Below, piece after piece: positions 11,335-21,759 of a DNA stretch of 64,000 bases. The stretch is from the NCBI GenBank assembly GCA_036925085.1, contig JAUPFP010000004.1:8034938-8098937 (forward strand), in the 5' to 3' direction. The DNA is from Brachycybe producta. Its lineage: Eukaryota > Arthropoda > Diplopoda > Playtdesmida > Andrognathidae. Position numbers and translations under genes: made by a program. The first letter of the stretch is position 1; the number at the start of each line of letters is the position of its first letter. The notes beneath the pieces were generated by a model, which was given only the letters and a program-made list of their open reading frames with translations, had not been told where the DNA came from and did not search any database.

Positions 11335-11739
11335 ACAGGCATCTCTGCCCAACAGTAAAATTGTTGGTCCGCGCTTTTATGAACGTCAGACTAAATATCA
11401 ACCGATTACAAATTGAAAAGGGTGGGGCATGTGACATCAGACCATGTAACACACCAATTAGAAATTGATGACGCTCATAAAAGGGCAGACAGGCATTTAG
11501 AAATCGGGGAGAACTTCAGTTTGCTCCGCCCTTTTTATGACGAACGCAACTTCTAATTGGTTGGTTATGTCGTCTGACGTCACATGCTCCACCCTTTTCA
11601 CGGTCGAACCACACAACAAACCAATTAGAAGTTGCCGGTCGTCATAAAAAGGGTGGAGTCAACTGAAGTTCTCCCCGATTTCTAAATGCCTGTAAAGGGC
11701 AGGGCCAATAAAATTTTACTGCTGGGCAGAGATGCCTGT
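11335..11739. mobile_element. ACAGG-family MITE interrupted by a second MITE
   Basis: The ends ACAGGCATCTCTGCCC and its complement are flanked by an exact 9-bp duplication CAAACGCAC (11326-11334 and 11740-11748). Removing the insertion at 11489-11693 and one copy of its target leaves about 191 bp. Internal sequence (ACGTCAGAC, AACCAATTAG-type words) is related to the other ACAGG-family MITEs although its termini differ after the first eight bases. Confidence 0.9.
11489..11693. mobile_element. ACAGG-family MITE nested in another MITE
   Basis: The 205-bp element runs from ACAGGCATTTAGAAATCGGG to its inverted partner and is flanked by an exact 9-bp duplication AAAGGGCAG (11480-11488 and 11694-11702) made from the host MITE. 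It is the youngest insertion in this nest. Confidence 0.93.
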
Positions 11740-12189
11740 CAAACGCACATCGCACAATTCGTGGAACCGCAACGGGAATCTGGTTGGGACGATTTTGCAA
11801 TAGGAATTTAACAACCGAAAGTAAAAGCACATGGAAAGTTTCGCCAAATTCATCTGTGAATTTGCAACGAAAACACGCGACGGATTAGAAGGCTGAACCG
11901 ATGAACATTTGCAGTAACTCTAAAATCTGAAACTGAATGCTTATAGAATTTTATATTATTTGGGGTTACGTTAAACTCAATTTGTTGCAGGAGGTCTGGG
12001 GGGGGGGGGGTTGGCTGTAATGTAAAAGAACCCGCAGAATGTAAAAAATTAATTCAATTTAAAACATGATTTGTGTGTTCTGCACCCATGTTATATGTTC
12101 ATCCCAAGGTTTTTGTGTTCCATTTCTATATGCATTCTGTTTCGGGTTTTAGCTTCGTGTATGGACTCAGGAAAAAAGACAACGAAGTA

Positions 12190-12385
12190 ACAGGCAAGTA
12201 AAGACAGTTAAGATACAGTCGTTTGCCCCGCCCCATTTATAAGGATCGGCAACTTCTAATTGGTTTGTCATGTGGTCTGACGTCACATGCCCCGCCCTTT
12301 TCAATTTCCAATCGGTTGATATTTGGGCTAACGCTCATAAAAGGGCGGAGCAAATGAATGTATCTTCCTGTCTTTACATGCCTGT
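12190..12385. mobile_element. ACAGG-family MITE, diverged termini
   Basis: The ends ACAGGCAAGTAAAGAC and GTCTTTACATGCCTGT are inverted; the flanks AACGAAGTA and ACGAAGTGA look like a decayed, shifted 9-bp duplication. Internal blocks match the family. Confidence 0.8.
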
Positions 12386-12394
12386 ACGAAGTGA

Positions 12395-13335
12395 CACCAG
12401 TGACGAAAGTCACTGAAAACAAAAAGTGGGAGGGAGGAGCAGTGTGTTAGAGATGCGCGTAACGGATACTTGTAGATAGGGAGGGAAAGAGACTACTAAC
12501 CGAGATAGCCATCGATTTACCTCGATGCGACGGATACGAAATTACGAATTACAGCGTGAGTTGCGCGACAGCAAGCAAAACGAAATAAATACTCTTTCAT
12601 AAAAAAATGACAACAAAAAGCAGAAGAAACGCTATGATTTTGATTTTTTTCTTTTCAAATGCAAATGTTCCACTTGAAATAATTACAAATATAATCCACC
12701 TTTAAACCTCAAATAAAGCCGTACTTATTGACTAATCGTCCTAAACGCCAAGGGTAAAAGTGAAAAACAAGCACCGATGGACAAAACTCATCTCTAATAA
12801 TACCATATTAAAAATGATAATAATGAATAAATGACAATGACAATAGAAAGCGTACCAAGTGGATGAAGACAAGAAGAACGATGGCGAAAACAACATGAAC
12901 ATGTTGATGATCATGATCTTTTTTTTTATTTTCCTTCTGCGTCGCTTTTCATGTTCTTTTCGTGTTGCATTATTCAGTGTTGAAACAAATCGCGCATTGA
13001 GAGACAGAACACAATCAACCGAACTGTCGAACAATGTCAAAAACAGAAGAAGCAAAATCTAAAAAAGAAACAAATGCGATTTTTTCATAATTCCGAAAAT
13101 AAACGCAATATCACAAAACGACCACACCACAATGCCACAGAAAAAAAGTTATACAGAAGGGAAACTCTTTGTCGGGTCCTTTGATGTTGCTGTTGACAGG
13201 AAGTCAAGCAGGAAGTCGCCATCTAGAAACTACGGGCAGAGTAAGTATAGGCGAATCACCGAACTCATCAGGAAGTCTTAATTTAACCGGTTACTTGATC
13301 GAACTTGCGGCAGAATCGGTGTATAATCTAAATAG
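12395..13335. other. intergenic; fragment of a Mutator-type MITE end
   Basis: No gene was recognised. At 13150-13168 the words TATACAGAAGGGAAACTC match the terminal repeat of the 14006-15210 element, suggesting a decayed relative, but no partner end or target duplication was found. Confidence 0.4.
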
Positions 13336-13529
13336 CTGGGTTTACACGAGCCAAGTAATTTTGTTAACTCACTTGAATTCAAATGAACGCCAATTGAATG
13401 TATAAATCGAACAATCCATGTCAGTTGATCCTCTGAATGGAATCAAGTATGAGTTTAGACGTTCAATTCGCGTTCATGTCAAATGAATTCAAGTGGATTG
13501 ATCAACTCACTTGACTCGTGTAGACCCAG
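13336..13529. mobile_element. 194-bp MITE with CTGGGT ends
   Basis: The left end CTGGGTTTACACGAGCCAAG is inverted at the right end (complement of CTGGGTCTACACGAGTCAAG). The subterminal regions carry repeated CACTTGAATTC/GAATTCAAGT words. No clear target duplication was found, so the superfamily is unknown. Confidence 0.75.
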
Positions 13530-13760
13530 TTTTTTATGGAGACCCTTTTCATTACCCAATTTCAAGATGGCTGTGCCCAAAATAAGAAAAACATCAAACA
13601 AAGTCAGTGGTGCCGCCACACATGCGCAGAAGAAACTCTGTCAATGATAATTGGTAGAGTTTCCTTTCTTTCTAACTTTTTATTATGCAACAATGCACAG
13701 ACACAGCACTCGAAGCGCCCTCTAGTGAACTCATACTGATACACAAATGAACCTTGCCAG

Positions 13761-13992
13761 ACTAGCGTCTGGAGGCTTGAGTTTTTCCATAGCGCATGCG
13801 CATTCTCGGTTGGTTTGTATAGGAAAGTGATGGCAAGTGAAAACTACGGTGCCCCTTATAAGACGTGGGCAGTTTCCATTGGTCATCAATAGATGGCGCT
13901 GCTAACGCAAATCTGCCATCACTTTCCTATACAAACCAACCGAGATGGCAATGCGCATGCGCTATGAAAAACTCTAAACTCCAGACGCTAGT
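13761..13992. mobile_element. Mutator-type MITE with 9-bp TSD
   Basis: Inverted arms of about 80 bp start ACTAGCGTCTGGAG and contain GCGCATGCGCATT and TATAGGAAAGTGATGGCA. The element is flanked by an exact 9-bp duplication CCTTGCCAG (13752-13760 and 13993-14001). Long inverted arms with a 9-bp duplication are typical of Mutator-like elements. Confidence 0.92.
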
Positions 13993-14005
13993 CCTTGCCA
14001 GAGCC

Positions 14006-15210
14006 ACAGAATAAGGATGTATACAGAAGGGAAACTGAGCCATTAACTTGTGACAGAATTTTTCTGCGCATGTGCGGCGCCGCCCCAGAATTTTAGTCGC
14101 TATTATGTCGTGAAGCAGCTGCCGCCATTTTGAAATGTATTACTCTTTGATATGTGTTCATCTGTGGCAATAGCAACGATTCAAAAGTTGGCAAATTGTA
14201 AAAATATAAAAGTTGAAAAATTTTAAATTAAAAATGTGTTTATAAAATTTCATATTTTAAATGTATTTATTTTACATAATAATAAAACTGAAATTTAAAA
14301 ATAAAATTAAAAACTGAAATTTAAAAATAAAATTTAAAAATAAAATTAAAAACTGAAATTTAAAAATAAAATTTAAAAATAAAATTTAAAAATAAAATTA
14401 AAAACTGAAACTTAAAAATAAAATTTAAAAATAAAATTTAAAAATAAAATTTAAAAATAAAATTAAAAACTGAAATTTAAAAACGAAATTAAAAACTGAA
14501 AATTAAAAATAAAATTAAAAACTGAAATATAAAAACAAAACTAAAAACAAATTTAAAAATAAAATTTAAAAATAAAATTAAAAACTGAAATTAAAAACTG
14601 AAATTTAAAAATGAAATTAAAAACTGAAATTTAAAAATAAAAATTAAAAATAAAATTAAAAACTGAAATATAAAAACAAAACTAAAAACAAATTTAAAAA
14701 TAAAATTAAAAACTGAAATTTAAAAATAGATTTCAAAACTAAAATTTAAAAACGAAACTAAAAACTGAAATTTAAAAATAAAATTTAAAAACAAAATTAA
14801 AAACTGAAATTTATTAAAAAAAAATAAAACTGAAATTTAAAAATAACATTTATTAAAAAATAATCTGAATAAAAAAATTACATTTATCATTTTATTTTAA
14901 TTACATATACTTTTAATAATTAAGATTAAAACAATTTGAATTTGATTATTTAAAACAATATTCATTTTCTTCAAAATATTTTTTTTTCTTCAAATTTTTC
15001 ACATTTAAAAAATATTTGTTTACTACTCATGTTTCCATTTAATCAAATGAATAACACAAAACAACCAAACATAGTAATACATTTCAAAATGGCGGCCATC
15101 AAGTAACCGGTTAAAATAAGAGAAGCTTTCAGTCCAAGGTCATGAAATTCTGTCACAGCAACTTCAAAGGCGCCGCACGAGTTTCCCTTCTGTTTATATC
15201 CTTATTCTGT
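14006..15210. mobile_element. 1.2-kb Mutator-type non-autonomous element with AT-rich core
   Basis: The terminal repeats ACAGAATAAGG...AGAAGGGAAACT span about 31 bp with few mismatches, and the inverted similarity continues to the CCGCCATTTTGAAATGTATT block (near 14130 and 15080). An exact 9-bp duplication GCCAGAGCC lies at 13997-14005 and 15211-15219; the left one overlaps the right target duplication of the 13761 element. The centre is an AT-rich tandem array. No transposase. Confidence 0.92.
14280..14850. repeat. AT-rich minisatellite array
   Basis: Irregular tandem copies of AAAACTGAAATTTAAAAAT and the shorter AAAATTTAAAAATA, with a few ACAAAACTAAAAAC variants. It forms the core of the Mutator-type element and has no stop-free frame of note. 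Confidence 0.92.
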
Positions 15211-15222
15211 GCCAGAGCCATG

Positions 15223-15330
15223 GTTGGTTGGTTGGTTGGTTGATAGAAGCTTAACGTCCCGTCAACTACGAGGTTATGTGGGACCAACGATCTATAAAGA
15301 ATAGATTGGCAGTTAAGACGCCATATTGAG
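15223..15330 (-). repeat. SINE/LINE 3' tail with (CCAA)n
   Basis: On the minus strand a segment with TAACCTCGTAGTTGACGGGA and CGTTAAGC runs into a CCAA repeat. The GTTGAYGGGAACGTTAAG-like core also ends the two SINEs at 47.5 and 48.1 kb, so this is probably the 3' end of a related short element; its head was not identified. Confidence 0.5.
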
Positions 15331-15647
15331 GCGAATTGAACACTACGGTGGCCATGACAGTAAAAGGCAAAAAGCTCTTAATTGCCTATGGGCTGCTCAT
15401 AGCAGCCCTTTTTCAGAAAAGGAACTGCACATTTAATGTATTTGTTCATTATTTATGTAACCTACTGGTAAAATTATACTGAATACAACACAATAAAATT
15501 TAATTATTTATTTCACACAAATACCAAAATACACATATTTAACATGAATAATAAAATACGTACATAAACGTGATTTATTCAATGGCCTTTGGAAATAATT
15601 AATTTGGTTAGCTGTTGCTGTTACAGTCATTCGCTTTTTCACTGTTG

Positions 15648-16030
15648 GCAGGTAGTACCCCCACCTACCCTCGATTACCCTCACCTGCCCAAAAATATCA
15701 CGACCTGACCCATAAATAACGAAATTCTGCCCTATACAAAAAATTTCAAAATTTTTTTAAAATTCAGGAAATTTTTTTTCCGGGCAAGTAATGGTTAAAT
15801 TTAGTAGGGAGTAGCCTCACCTACCCTCACCTGCCCAAAAATATTGCGACCTGCCCAGAAATAACGAAATTCTGCCCATTCTGCCCTATACAAAAAATTT
15901 CAAAACTTTTTTAAAATTCTGGAGATTTTTTTTTCGGGCAGGTAATGGTTAAGTTTAGTAGGTAGTGCCCCCACCTACTCTTGATTACCATCACCTGCCC
16001 AAAAATATCGCGACCTGCCCAGAAATAACG
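15648..16030. repeat. tandem repeat, about 155-bp unit, 2.5 copies
   Basis: Units start near CCCACCTACCCTCGATTACC and include CACCTGCCCAAAAATATC, AATAACGAAATTCTGCCC and CAAAAAATTTCAAAA. Copies begin near 15655, 15815 and 15965. No coding potential seen. Confidence 0.85.
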
Positions 16031-16035
16031 AAATC

Positions 16036-16345
16036 GCTTATTTTTTATTTTCGCATAGTTTCAGATATTTAAATATAGATAATAATACTATAAGGTACGT
16101 ACACTTAGTACAAATTAAATAAAGTCATTACATAACCGGAAAAAAAATTTTCTGCGATATTTTGAAATTTTTAAAAAAATTTTAAAGGGCGCGTTGACTT
16201 ATTTTTCTCTATTTTCGAGTATTTTCAGATATTTAAATTTAGGTAATGATAGTATAAGCTACGTACACTTAGTATAAATTAAATAAAGTCATTACCTACC
16301 TGGAAAAAAATTTCCACGATTTTTTTAAAAACATTTTAAAGGCCA
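16036..16345. repeat. tandem duplication, about 165-bp unit, 2 copies
   Basis: Two copies sharing TTTCAGATATTTAAAT, CTACGTACACTTAGTA and AATTAAATAAAGTCATTACC follow directly on the preceding array. Confidence 0.85.
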
Positions 16346-17085
16346 GTGTTTTAATAAAATTTTAATGTTTTTAATTAGGTTTTAATTAATTTTATACCTG
16401 TGTCCTTTTTTTTGTTAATGTGGAGGCTGCAATATTTTTTTTCCATTTTAAGTAGATTCTTTTGTTTCCGTGAATATTTTTTATTTTTATATTTTAAATT
16501 AAAAAAGTGTTTCAATTAAATTTTCATGCATTTTTCCTCTCGTGTAATTTTCTTTGCAATTGTTTTAATTTGAATGAAAATTGGATAAAAGTATTTTAAT
16601 AAAATTTACGGTGTTTTGTAAACTCTTCTAAATTACATTTAAAGTCGCAGAATTTGTTTTCTAGAATTGAACTTAAAAAGTGCAACATTCTTTACTACAA
16701 GGTGTGCAGTAAAGTAAGATTTTAAATTTTATTAAATATTTACTTAATTTCTTTATTTTGGTAAACATATTGCTAAGTAATATTCTTTCAATTCTACACA
16801 TACAATCATTGATAATACTCTTATAAATTTCATTTTTATTAATTAAAATAACCAAGCATTGTTTTTCTCATGAGTATCTCTTTGTTTGGGTTTAATTAAC
16901 AGTTAACCACTAAGCTCTGCCACCATGTCAAGGTGTATACTCATTGGCAGAGTTTTCTTGTTTAGGGAACAAGAAACCCTCTATCACTCAAGAGATGTAA
17001 ATGATAGAGGAAAAGAAATCCCATTCATTATTTAAAGACATTTTCACATCTTAGCACATGTTAAGTGGCTTTATGCACTTTTGCA
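16346..17085. other. AT-rich intergenic, nothing recognised
   Basis: Very AT-rich, with no gene, repeat end or RNA gene recognised. Confidence 0.4.
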
Positions 17086-17089
17086 AAAG

Positions 17090-17740
17090 GAACCCAGCTA
17101 TTTATTGCGATAACTATAAAAACTACACTACTAGACACATTGACTTCAATAGCCTGCAATTATGGCACGAGCCATCAGCATACAATTTGGCATGAAGGGA
17201 ATGTGCTAGTTAGTTGTATCTGAAGTTTTGGTATTCCATAACAGAAAAGCCCTGTCACTAATTTAGATTAGCTAGTCCTGTAAGATGACCTGAAAACTGA
17301 AAAAAAGTGCTGTTGGGAGAGGGAATCTACCATCTATCTGAAGTTTTGGTTTTTCATAACATCAGAAAATCACTGTCACTAATTTAGATTACCTAATACT
17401 GTGAAACAAACAGAAAAAAAATGGAAAGCACTGTTGCAAAAGGACCCAGCTATTTGTTGCAATAACTCTAAAAATTACACTACTAGACACATTCACTTCA
17501 TTAGCCTGCAATTATGGCACAGTCATCAGCATACAATTTGGCATGAAGGGAATGTGCTAGTTAGTTGTATCTGAAGTTTTGGTATTCCATAACAACAGAA
17601 AAGCCCTGTCACTAATTTAGATTAGCTAAACATGCTAGATGACCTGATAACTGAAAAAGGGCTGCTGGTAGAGGGAATCTGCCATTCATCTGTTTTGGTT
17701 TTCCATATCATCAGAAAAAAGGTTTTCCTAATGTTATGAA
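17090..17740. repeat. 352-bp tandem duplication
   Basis: The segment beginning CCCAGCTATTTATTGCGA repeats with about 352-bp offset at 17445, including AGCATACAATTTGGCATGAA in both copies. Each copy also contains a shorter internal repetition around ATCTGAAGTTTTGGT and CACTAATTTAGATTA. No coding function is apparent. Confidence 0.85.
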
Positions 17741-17855
17741 ATACCAAAACTTCAGATAAAGTTAGTAATATAGATGAGCATTTGAGAAAAACAGTACATT
17801 GAATGGAATAATATTTAATGTTTCATTTGTAATCTCTACATTGTGTACAAAGTGT

Positions 17856-18588
17856 TGTAATGACCCGTCTGGTTGCCACAACACCCTGGTAAAACTTGAA
17901 GAAGAAGAATAGCATTTATTGTTCTCTGGTCACCAACGTGACTAGCCGACAAGCGACTCAGAATACATATCAATACAATAATGTACATAAAGTGAAAACA
18001 ATTAATCATAAAAGTGAAAACAAACAAAATAACATAAGATTAAATTAGAAAAGTTTCTAACTACGCGGATGGGTAGCATTATGCTGGTGGTTTCTCACAA
18101 TCTGTACCGAGTCTTTGATTACAGAGGTCACAATTTCGGTGACCAAAGATTTTGGAAGGTTGAATCTAGTGCGAAAGTTCTCAAATAGTTTGGGAATTGT
18201 GCCTTTAGCACCCACCATAAGACCAATGATTTCAATATCCTCCAGTCCATAATGCTCTAGAAAAGAGGGGATTGTGCAAATCTGCAGGTCATCTTGCCCT
18301 TCAGAGAACAACAAAGGTGCATCATCCAGCAGAAATAAATAAAGATGATGGCAGCCATCTTGGATGCCATTAATCAAGAGCACAACACCTCCAAGAGCAC
18401 ATCCTCATTACTTCAGGGGCAAACACACTGCCCAGTATACAATGGCTCCACTCCCAGGTTGCTCCACCTGGGGATGGACAGTCACCCTTGCTGGCCTTTG
18501 TCGTCTGCCAGGCAGCCTACTACAGGCACCTAGCAGACGACACCAGGAGTTTAGTCGGCTCCCAAAGGAGCAAAACTGGGTCAGCACA
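17856..18588 (-). repeat. solo LTR carrying a non-LTR retrotransposon insertion
   Basis: On the minus strand the LTR begins TGTGCTGACCCAGTTTTGCT and ends GGTTGCCACAAC...GGGTCATTACA. It matches the LTR at 35718-36454 in its outer parts (the CCAGCAAGGGT and CAGGTGGAGCAACC segments), but its interior is replaced by the element at 17898-18345. Flanks GTGT (17852-17855) and GTGC (18589-18592) are a probable decayed 4-bp duplication. It interrupts the SWIM/Ulp1/PHD remnant on its right. Confidence 0.8.
17898..18345 (-). mobile_element. non-LTR retrotransposon 3' fragment (end of reverse transcriptase ORF plus 3' UTR)
   Basis: The minus frame reads GLMVGAKGTIPKLFENF and on to a stop at 18057, resembling the segment (VVGALGTIPK-like) that ends the ORF of several non-LTR retrotransposon reverse transcriptase proteins. 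It is followed by a 3' UTR containing GCTTGTCGGCTAGTCACG, AATAAATGCTATT and a (TTC)n tail. The same ORF end and UTR lie at 47127-47487, and the UTR alone at 59958-60023. It is 5'-truncated. Clade not assigned. Confidence 0.75.
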
Positions 18589-18597
18589 GTGCTATAA

Positions 18598-19985
18598 ACT
18601 TTTTATTTTCACATGTAGAGTGAAACCACTTACTACAATACATGCAAAGCACTTGCATGTCTTCATTCAAACCAACATATGTTTGAAAGTTGCAAGTGGA
18701 CCAATCTTTATTGTAACCTTTAACATTATAAATGTTAATTTGTTTGTAGATTTCTAACAAATTAATTGGGATATTTTTAAATTCATCATCCATTGCTATT
18801 TTTAAGCAAGTTTTAATTATTTTATCACCAAGCTTTACTCTTGGTTTTGTTGGCTCATCATTGTATTTTTCGGATATATCGCAACAGTTTGCCAAAATGT
18901 TGTTCATCCAACGTCAGCCAGTTTCACTATCTATCATCATTGGTTCTTTGTGTTGCAGTATAGAAAACAGTTAATAGCAGTAAACATCCCACAGTCCCTT
19001 GCATTGCAAATTTTCAGTTTTTGCCAAGCTTGTAAACAGTTCAATTTGTTTTTCTGGAATTAAGATACTCAAAGAATCAAGTATGGCAAATGTTTGGGAA
19101 TTGAAATCAATTAAACCTAATGTCCAATGAGATCCTTGGCTTGTCATTGGTAGAAGGACCGCAATTAAATCCCTATTTAGGGCCTGAGTGTTAATTATTT
19201 CCTCTGCTAATGTGTCATAGTAGTTGTTATTTATTGATAGAATGTAGCTATCAAGAAGTACCACTACTCTTTCTTTCAGGCTGTGCATGCTTACTGCAAC
19301 TTTCATGCAATCTATAATGACACCAATTTCAATTTCCATTCCTTTTGCAAGAGTGGGGTTGTCTTCAATGTTTACAGGAGGTAAATGTGTAGACATTGCA
19401 CTGATTGTTGCTCTTGTTGGAAGCTCAGAAATTTCTTCTGAAATGCTTTGAACTTCTTTCATGGGAGTTGCAGAAAGCTGTATCTCATCCACATCTATAT
19501 CATCTACAGATTCTATTGAAGATGTTGATACTTTTCTTTTCCCAAACTCATTAGTGAGTTCAGCCAATGGTATTCCAGGTTTCGGTGTTGAACTTCTAAT
19601 CTGTTTTGCCAGAATAGAATCATTTGCCTTGAATACTTTATAGTCAAAGTCAATCGTTCGTGGCTTTTTTCTTCTAGATTTTGGGGTTGTGTTCATCAGT
19701 TCCGTGACATGGTATTTCAGTTTTAGAGGGTAATTTTTAACCATTATAAGCTTCGACGGCTAGTACATGAAAGCATAAACTTTTATGAACTAGACAAGGT
19801 TGCTTGGCTCTTTGGTTCACTGTAACAACACTCTCAAAATGGGCTACCAACAACGTACACTCAATTGGCAGGATCCAAAGATACTCTCCCTTGCCTTCCA
19901 CTACATCTGGATTTACTATGTTTCGTTTGACTTCAGAAACAATTTTATCAGTTGCATAAAGTTTTACATCTGGCAGTTGCAATTG
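18598..19985 (-). pseudogene. transposon-like SWIM / Ulp1-type protease / PHD-finger gene remnant
   Basis: Minus-strand coding sequence in several frames. Near 19740-19850 a segment with CLVHKSLCFHVLAVE resembles a SWIM zinc finger. A 257-codon frame (18971-19744) ends in a Ulp1/C48-like region: VVVLLDSYILSI, then GSHWTLGLIDF and AILDSLS, fitting the His-Trp and Asp of that fold; the catalytic Cys region is not intact. The last part (18598-18907) ends in CMYCSKWFHSTCE, a PHD-type zinc-binding motif, and is cut by the LTR at 18588. Stops separate the parts (after WDVYCY and near 19737). Its 5' side abuts a gypsy pol fragment at about 19990. Mutator-like transposases can carry SWIM fingers and some carry Ulp1 domains, so origin from such an element is possible (inference); no transposase core is seen. 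Confidence 0.6.
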
Positions 19986-19991
19986 CAGCGA

Positions 19992-21078
19992 TTACTCGTC
20001 AACCATGATTAGCACATAGGTGACTCCACCCACGGAGGCAGGAAACGGCCCAACGAAGTCCATACAACAGGTATCAACTGGGTACTCTGGCACGATGGGT
20101 TGTAAAAATCCCTGACTGCTTGCGAACTGTCGTGCTCGTTGACACACCAAACACAACTTAACGTAGTCGGCTGTGTCCCGCTTCATACCGACCCAGTAGA
20201 AGCGTGAGCACAGTCTCTGGTAGGTCTTAAACATCCCGAAGTGACCAGCTTTGAGAGTGTCATGTAGCTTCCTTAGACAAAATGCCCTGCATGACTTCGG
20301 CACTACCAGTACAGTTCTTAACCGATCCTGGATGGACCTGATGGCATACAAGTCGTCTACCACCACGAACTTGAACAGAAGATTCGAGTTGGATCACAGA
20401 AGATTTCCTTCACCTTGGAGCACCACCAGCCATCGGCTTCCTGCTCCTTGACCCAATCCAACTCCGAGCGGACTCGGTAAATCACCTCACCTACATCAGC
20501 TTCGACGTATTCAGGCAAAGAAAGGTCCGCCACATCAAGTACAGCATACCGACTCTAAGTGTCGGCATCCTCGTGCAGTGTTCCCTTCTTGTACTGAACC
20601 TTAAACCGGTACTCTTGAAGCTGCATCTGTCAATGCCTCAACCTGCCTTGCAGGTTCTTGGCTGTCTGCAGATAACAAAGAACATGGTGATCTGTCACGA
20701 TAACGAACTCCCGATTAAAGAAGTAAAAATGGAATTTACCCACGGCAAACATTATCGCCAAGCACTCCTGCTCGGTGACAGAATACCGTGTTTCCGCTCC
20801 TTTCATGAGCCGGCTTGCATAGGCCAGAAAACGGGGGCACTTGTCCTCCGGTAACTTCTGGTAGACTACGACACCCAAGCCATACCACTAGCGTAAGTAT
20901 GGATCATTATCTCACCACGAGGATCGTACATGGTGAGTACCGGCGCTTTGGTTAAAAATGCCTTTTTAACCGAGCAAACGCTAGTTTGCACTGATTTGAC
21001 CACTCGAAGGACACATCCTTCTGCATCAGATCCTGCAAAGGCCTTGCCAACCGAGAAAACTGCGGACGCCTGTCAAAT
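19992..21078 (-). pseudogene. Ty3/gypsy pol fragment (RT end, RNase H, integrase N-terminus)
   Basis: In minus-strand order: the end of reverse transcriptase (PLQDLMQKDVSFEWS), RNase H (RYSVTEQECLAIMFAVGKF; DHHVLCYLQTAKNLQGRL), linker (YRFKVQYKKGTLHEDAD), the integrase zinc region (HFGMFKTYQRLCSRFYW then CLVCQR) and the first catalytic Asp (CCMDFVGPF). It is broken by a stop after HEDADT, and the RNase H HTDASG motif reads HTYASG, so a catalytic Asp is lost. The remainder of the integrase is missing. The LTR at 21155 lies in the opposite orientation, so the two need not be one element. Confidence 0.88.
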
Positions 21079-21154
21079 TGATCAAATTGTCAAATTGTAA
21101 TTCAAATTGATGAAAAGTTCTCCAAATTAGAAAACCATATAATGTAAATCAATG

Positions 21155-21747
21155 AGTGTGTACAAAATGTAAAGCCTGGGGGTGCGTGACTCATCTCTGT
21201 TCCTCCCTCTGTCTATAAATAAAACCTAAGTGGCGGATTCTTTAGGACCGTGGTCACCTCGTGGTGTACACAGGTCCAAGGTATAAAAATACCACACTCC
21301 TCTTTGTTCTTCGTCCACTCTTTTGCTCAACTTTTGCACTACGTCGATTATCACATCCGTATCACATCATGAGCACGTGGATGCACCTTTAATAATTATA
21401 TATTCATTCTTGTAATGTTACTGTTTCTGGACAAGAATGAATAGTGTTTGCAATAAGAAACTGCGTTGTCTTTATGCTTGCTAACTAATCCTTCTCTAGA
21501 CAGGCCGGAGAGACCATAGGACAAGAAAGCATACAAATCCCTTACGGAGCAGCAGATCTTCCTACAAAAGATGAACTACAATGGCGACCAGAAGTGGATG
21601 GTAGCCATCCTTCTGACAGATTACACCCATATGCAGAAGGACTACAATCCATAACCATCCGACCACTTCTGTAGCTCGAATCGTCTGTGTGGTTACCACA
21701 CAATCGAGGGAAGAGACGAGCTACTGTAAAAACGGTAAGGTCGCACA
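21155..21747 (+). repeat. LTR-like region related to the 23837 solo LTR
   Basis: It shares with 23837-24500 the order GGACCGTGGTCACCT, AGGTATAAAA (TATA region), CACACTCCTCTTTG, AATAAG/AATGAATA, CAGGCCGGAGAGACC, CACCCATATGCAGAAGGA and TGTAGCTCGAATCGTC. The start at TGTGTACA and end at GGTCGCACA are inferred; no exact duplication was found. Confidence 0.65.
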
Positions 21748-21759
21748 AATGCTCAAAAA

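Noticed and set aside
14280-14850. CRISPR-like or satellite centromere array
   Set aside because: Units are irregular, without unique spacers, and the array is confined within a transposon with a 9-bp target duplication.
19992-21747. A single gypsy element made of the pol fragment and the LTR at 21155
   Set aside because: The pol fragment is on the minus strand whereas the LTR promoter and poly(A) signal run on the plus strand, so they are not parts of one intact element.
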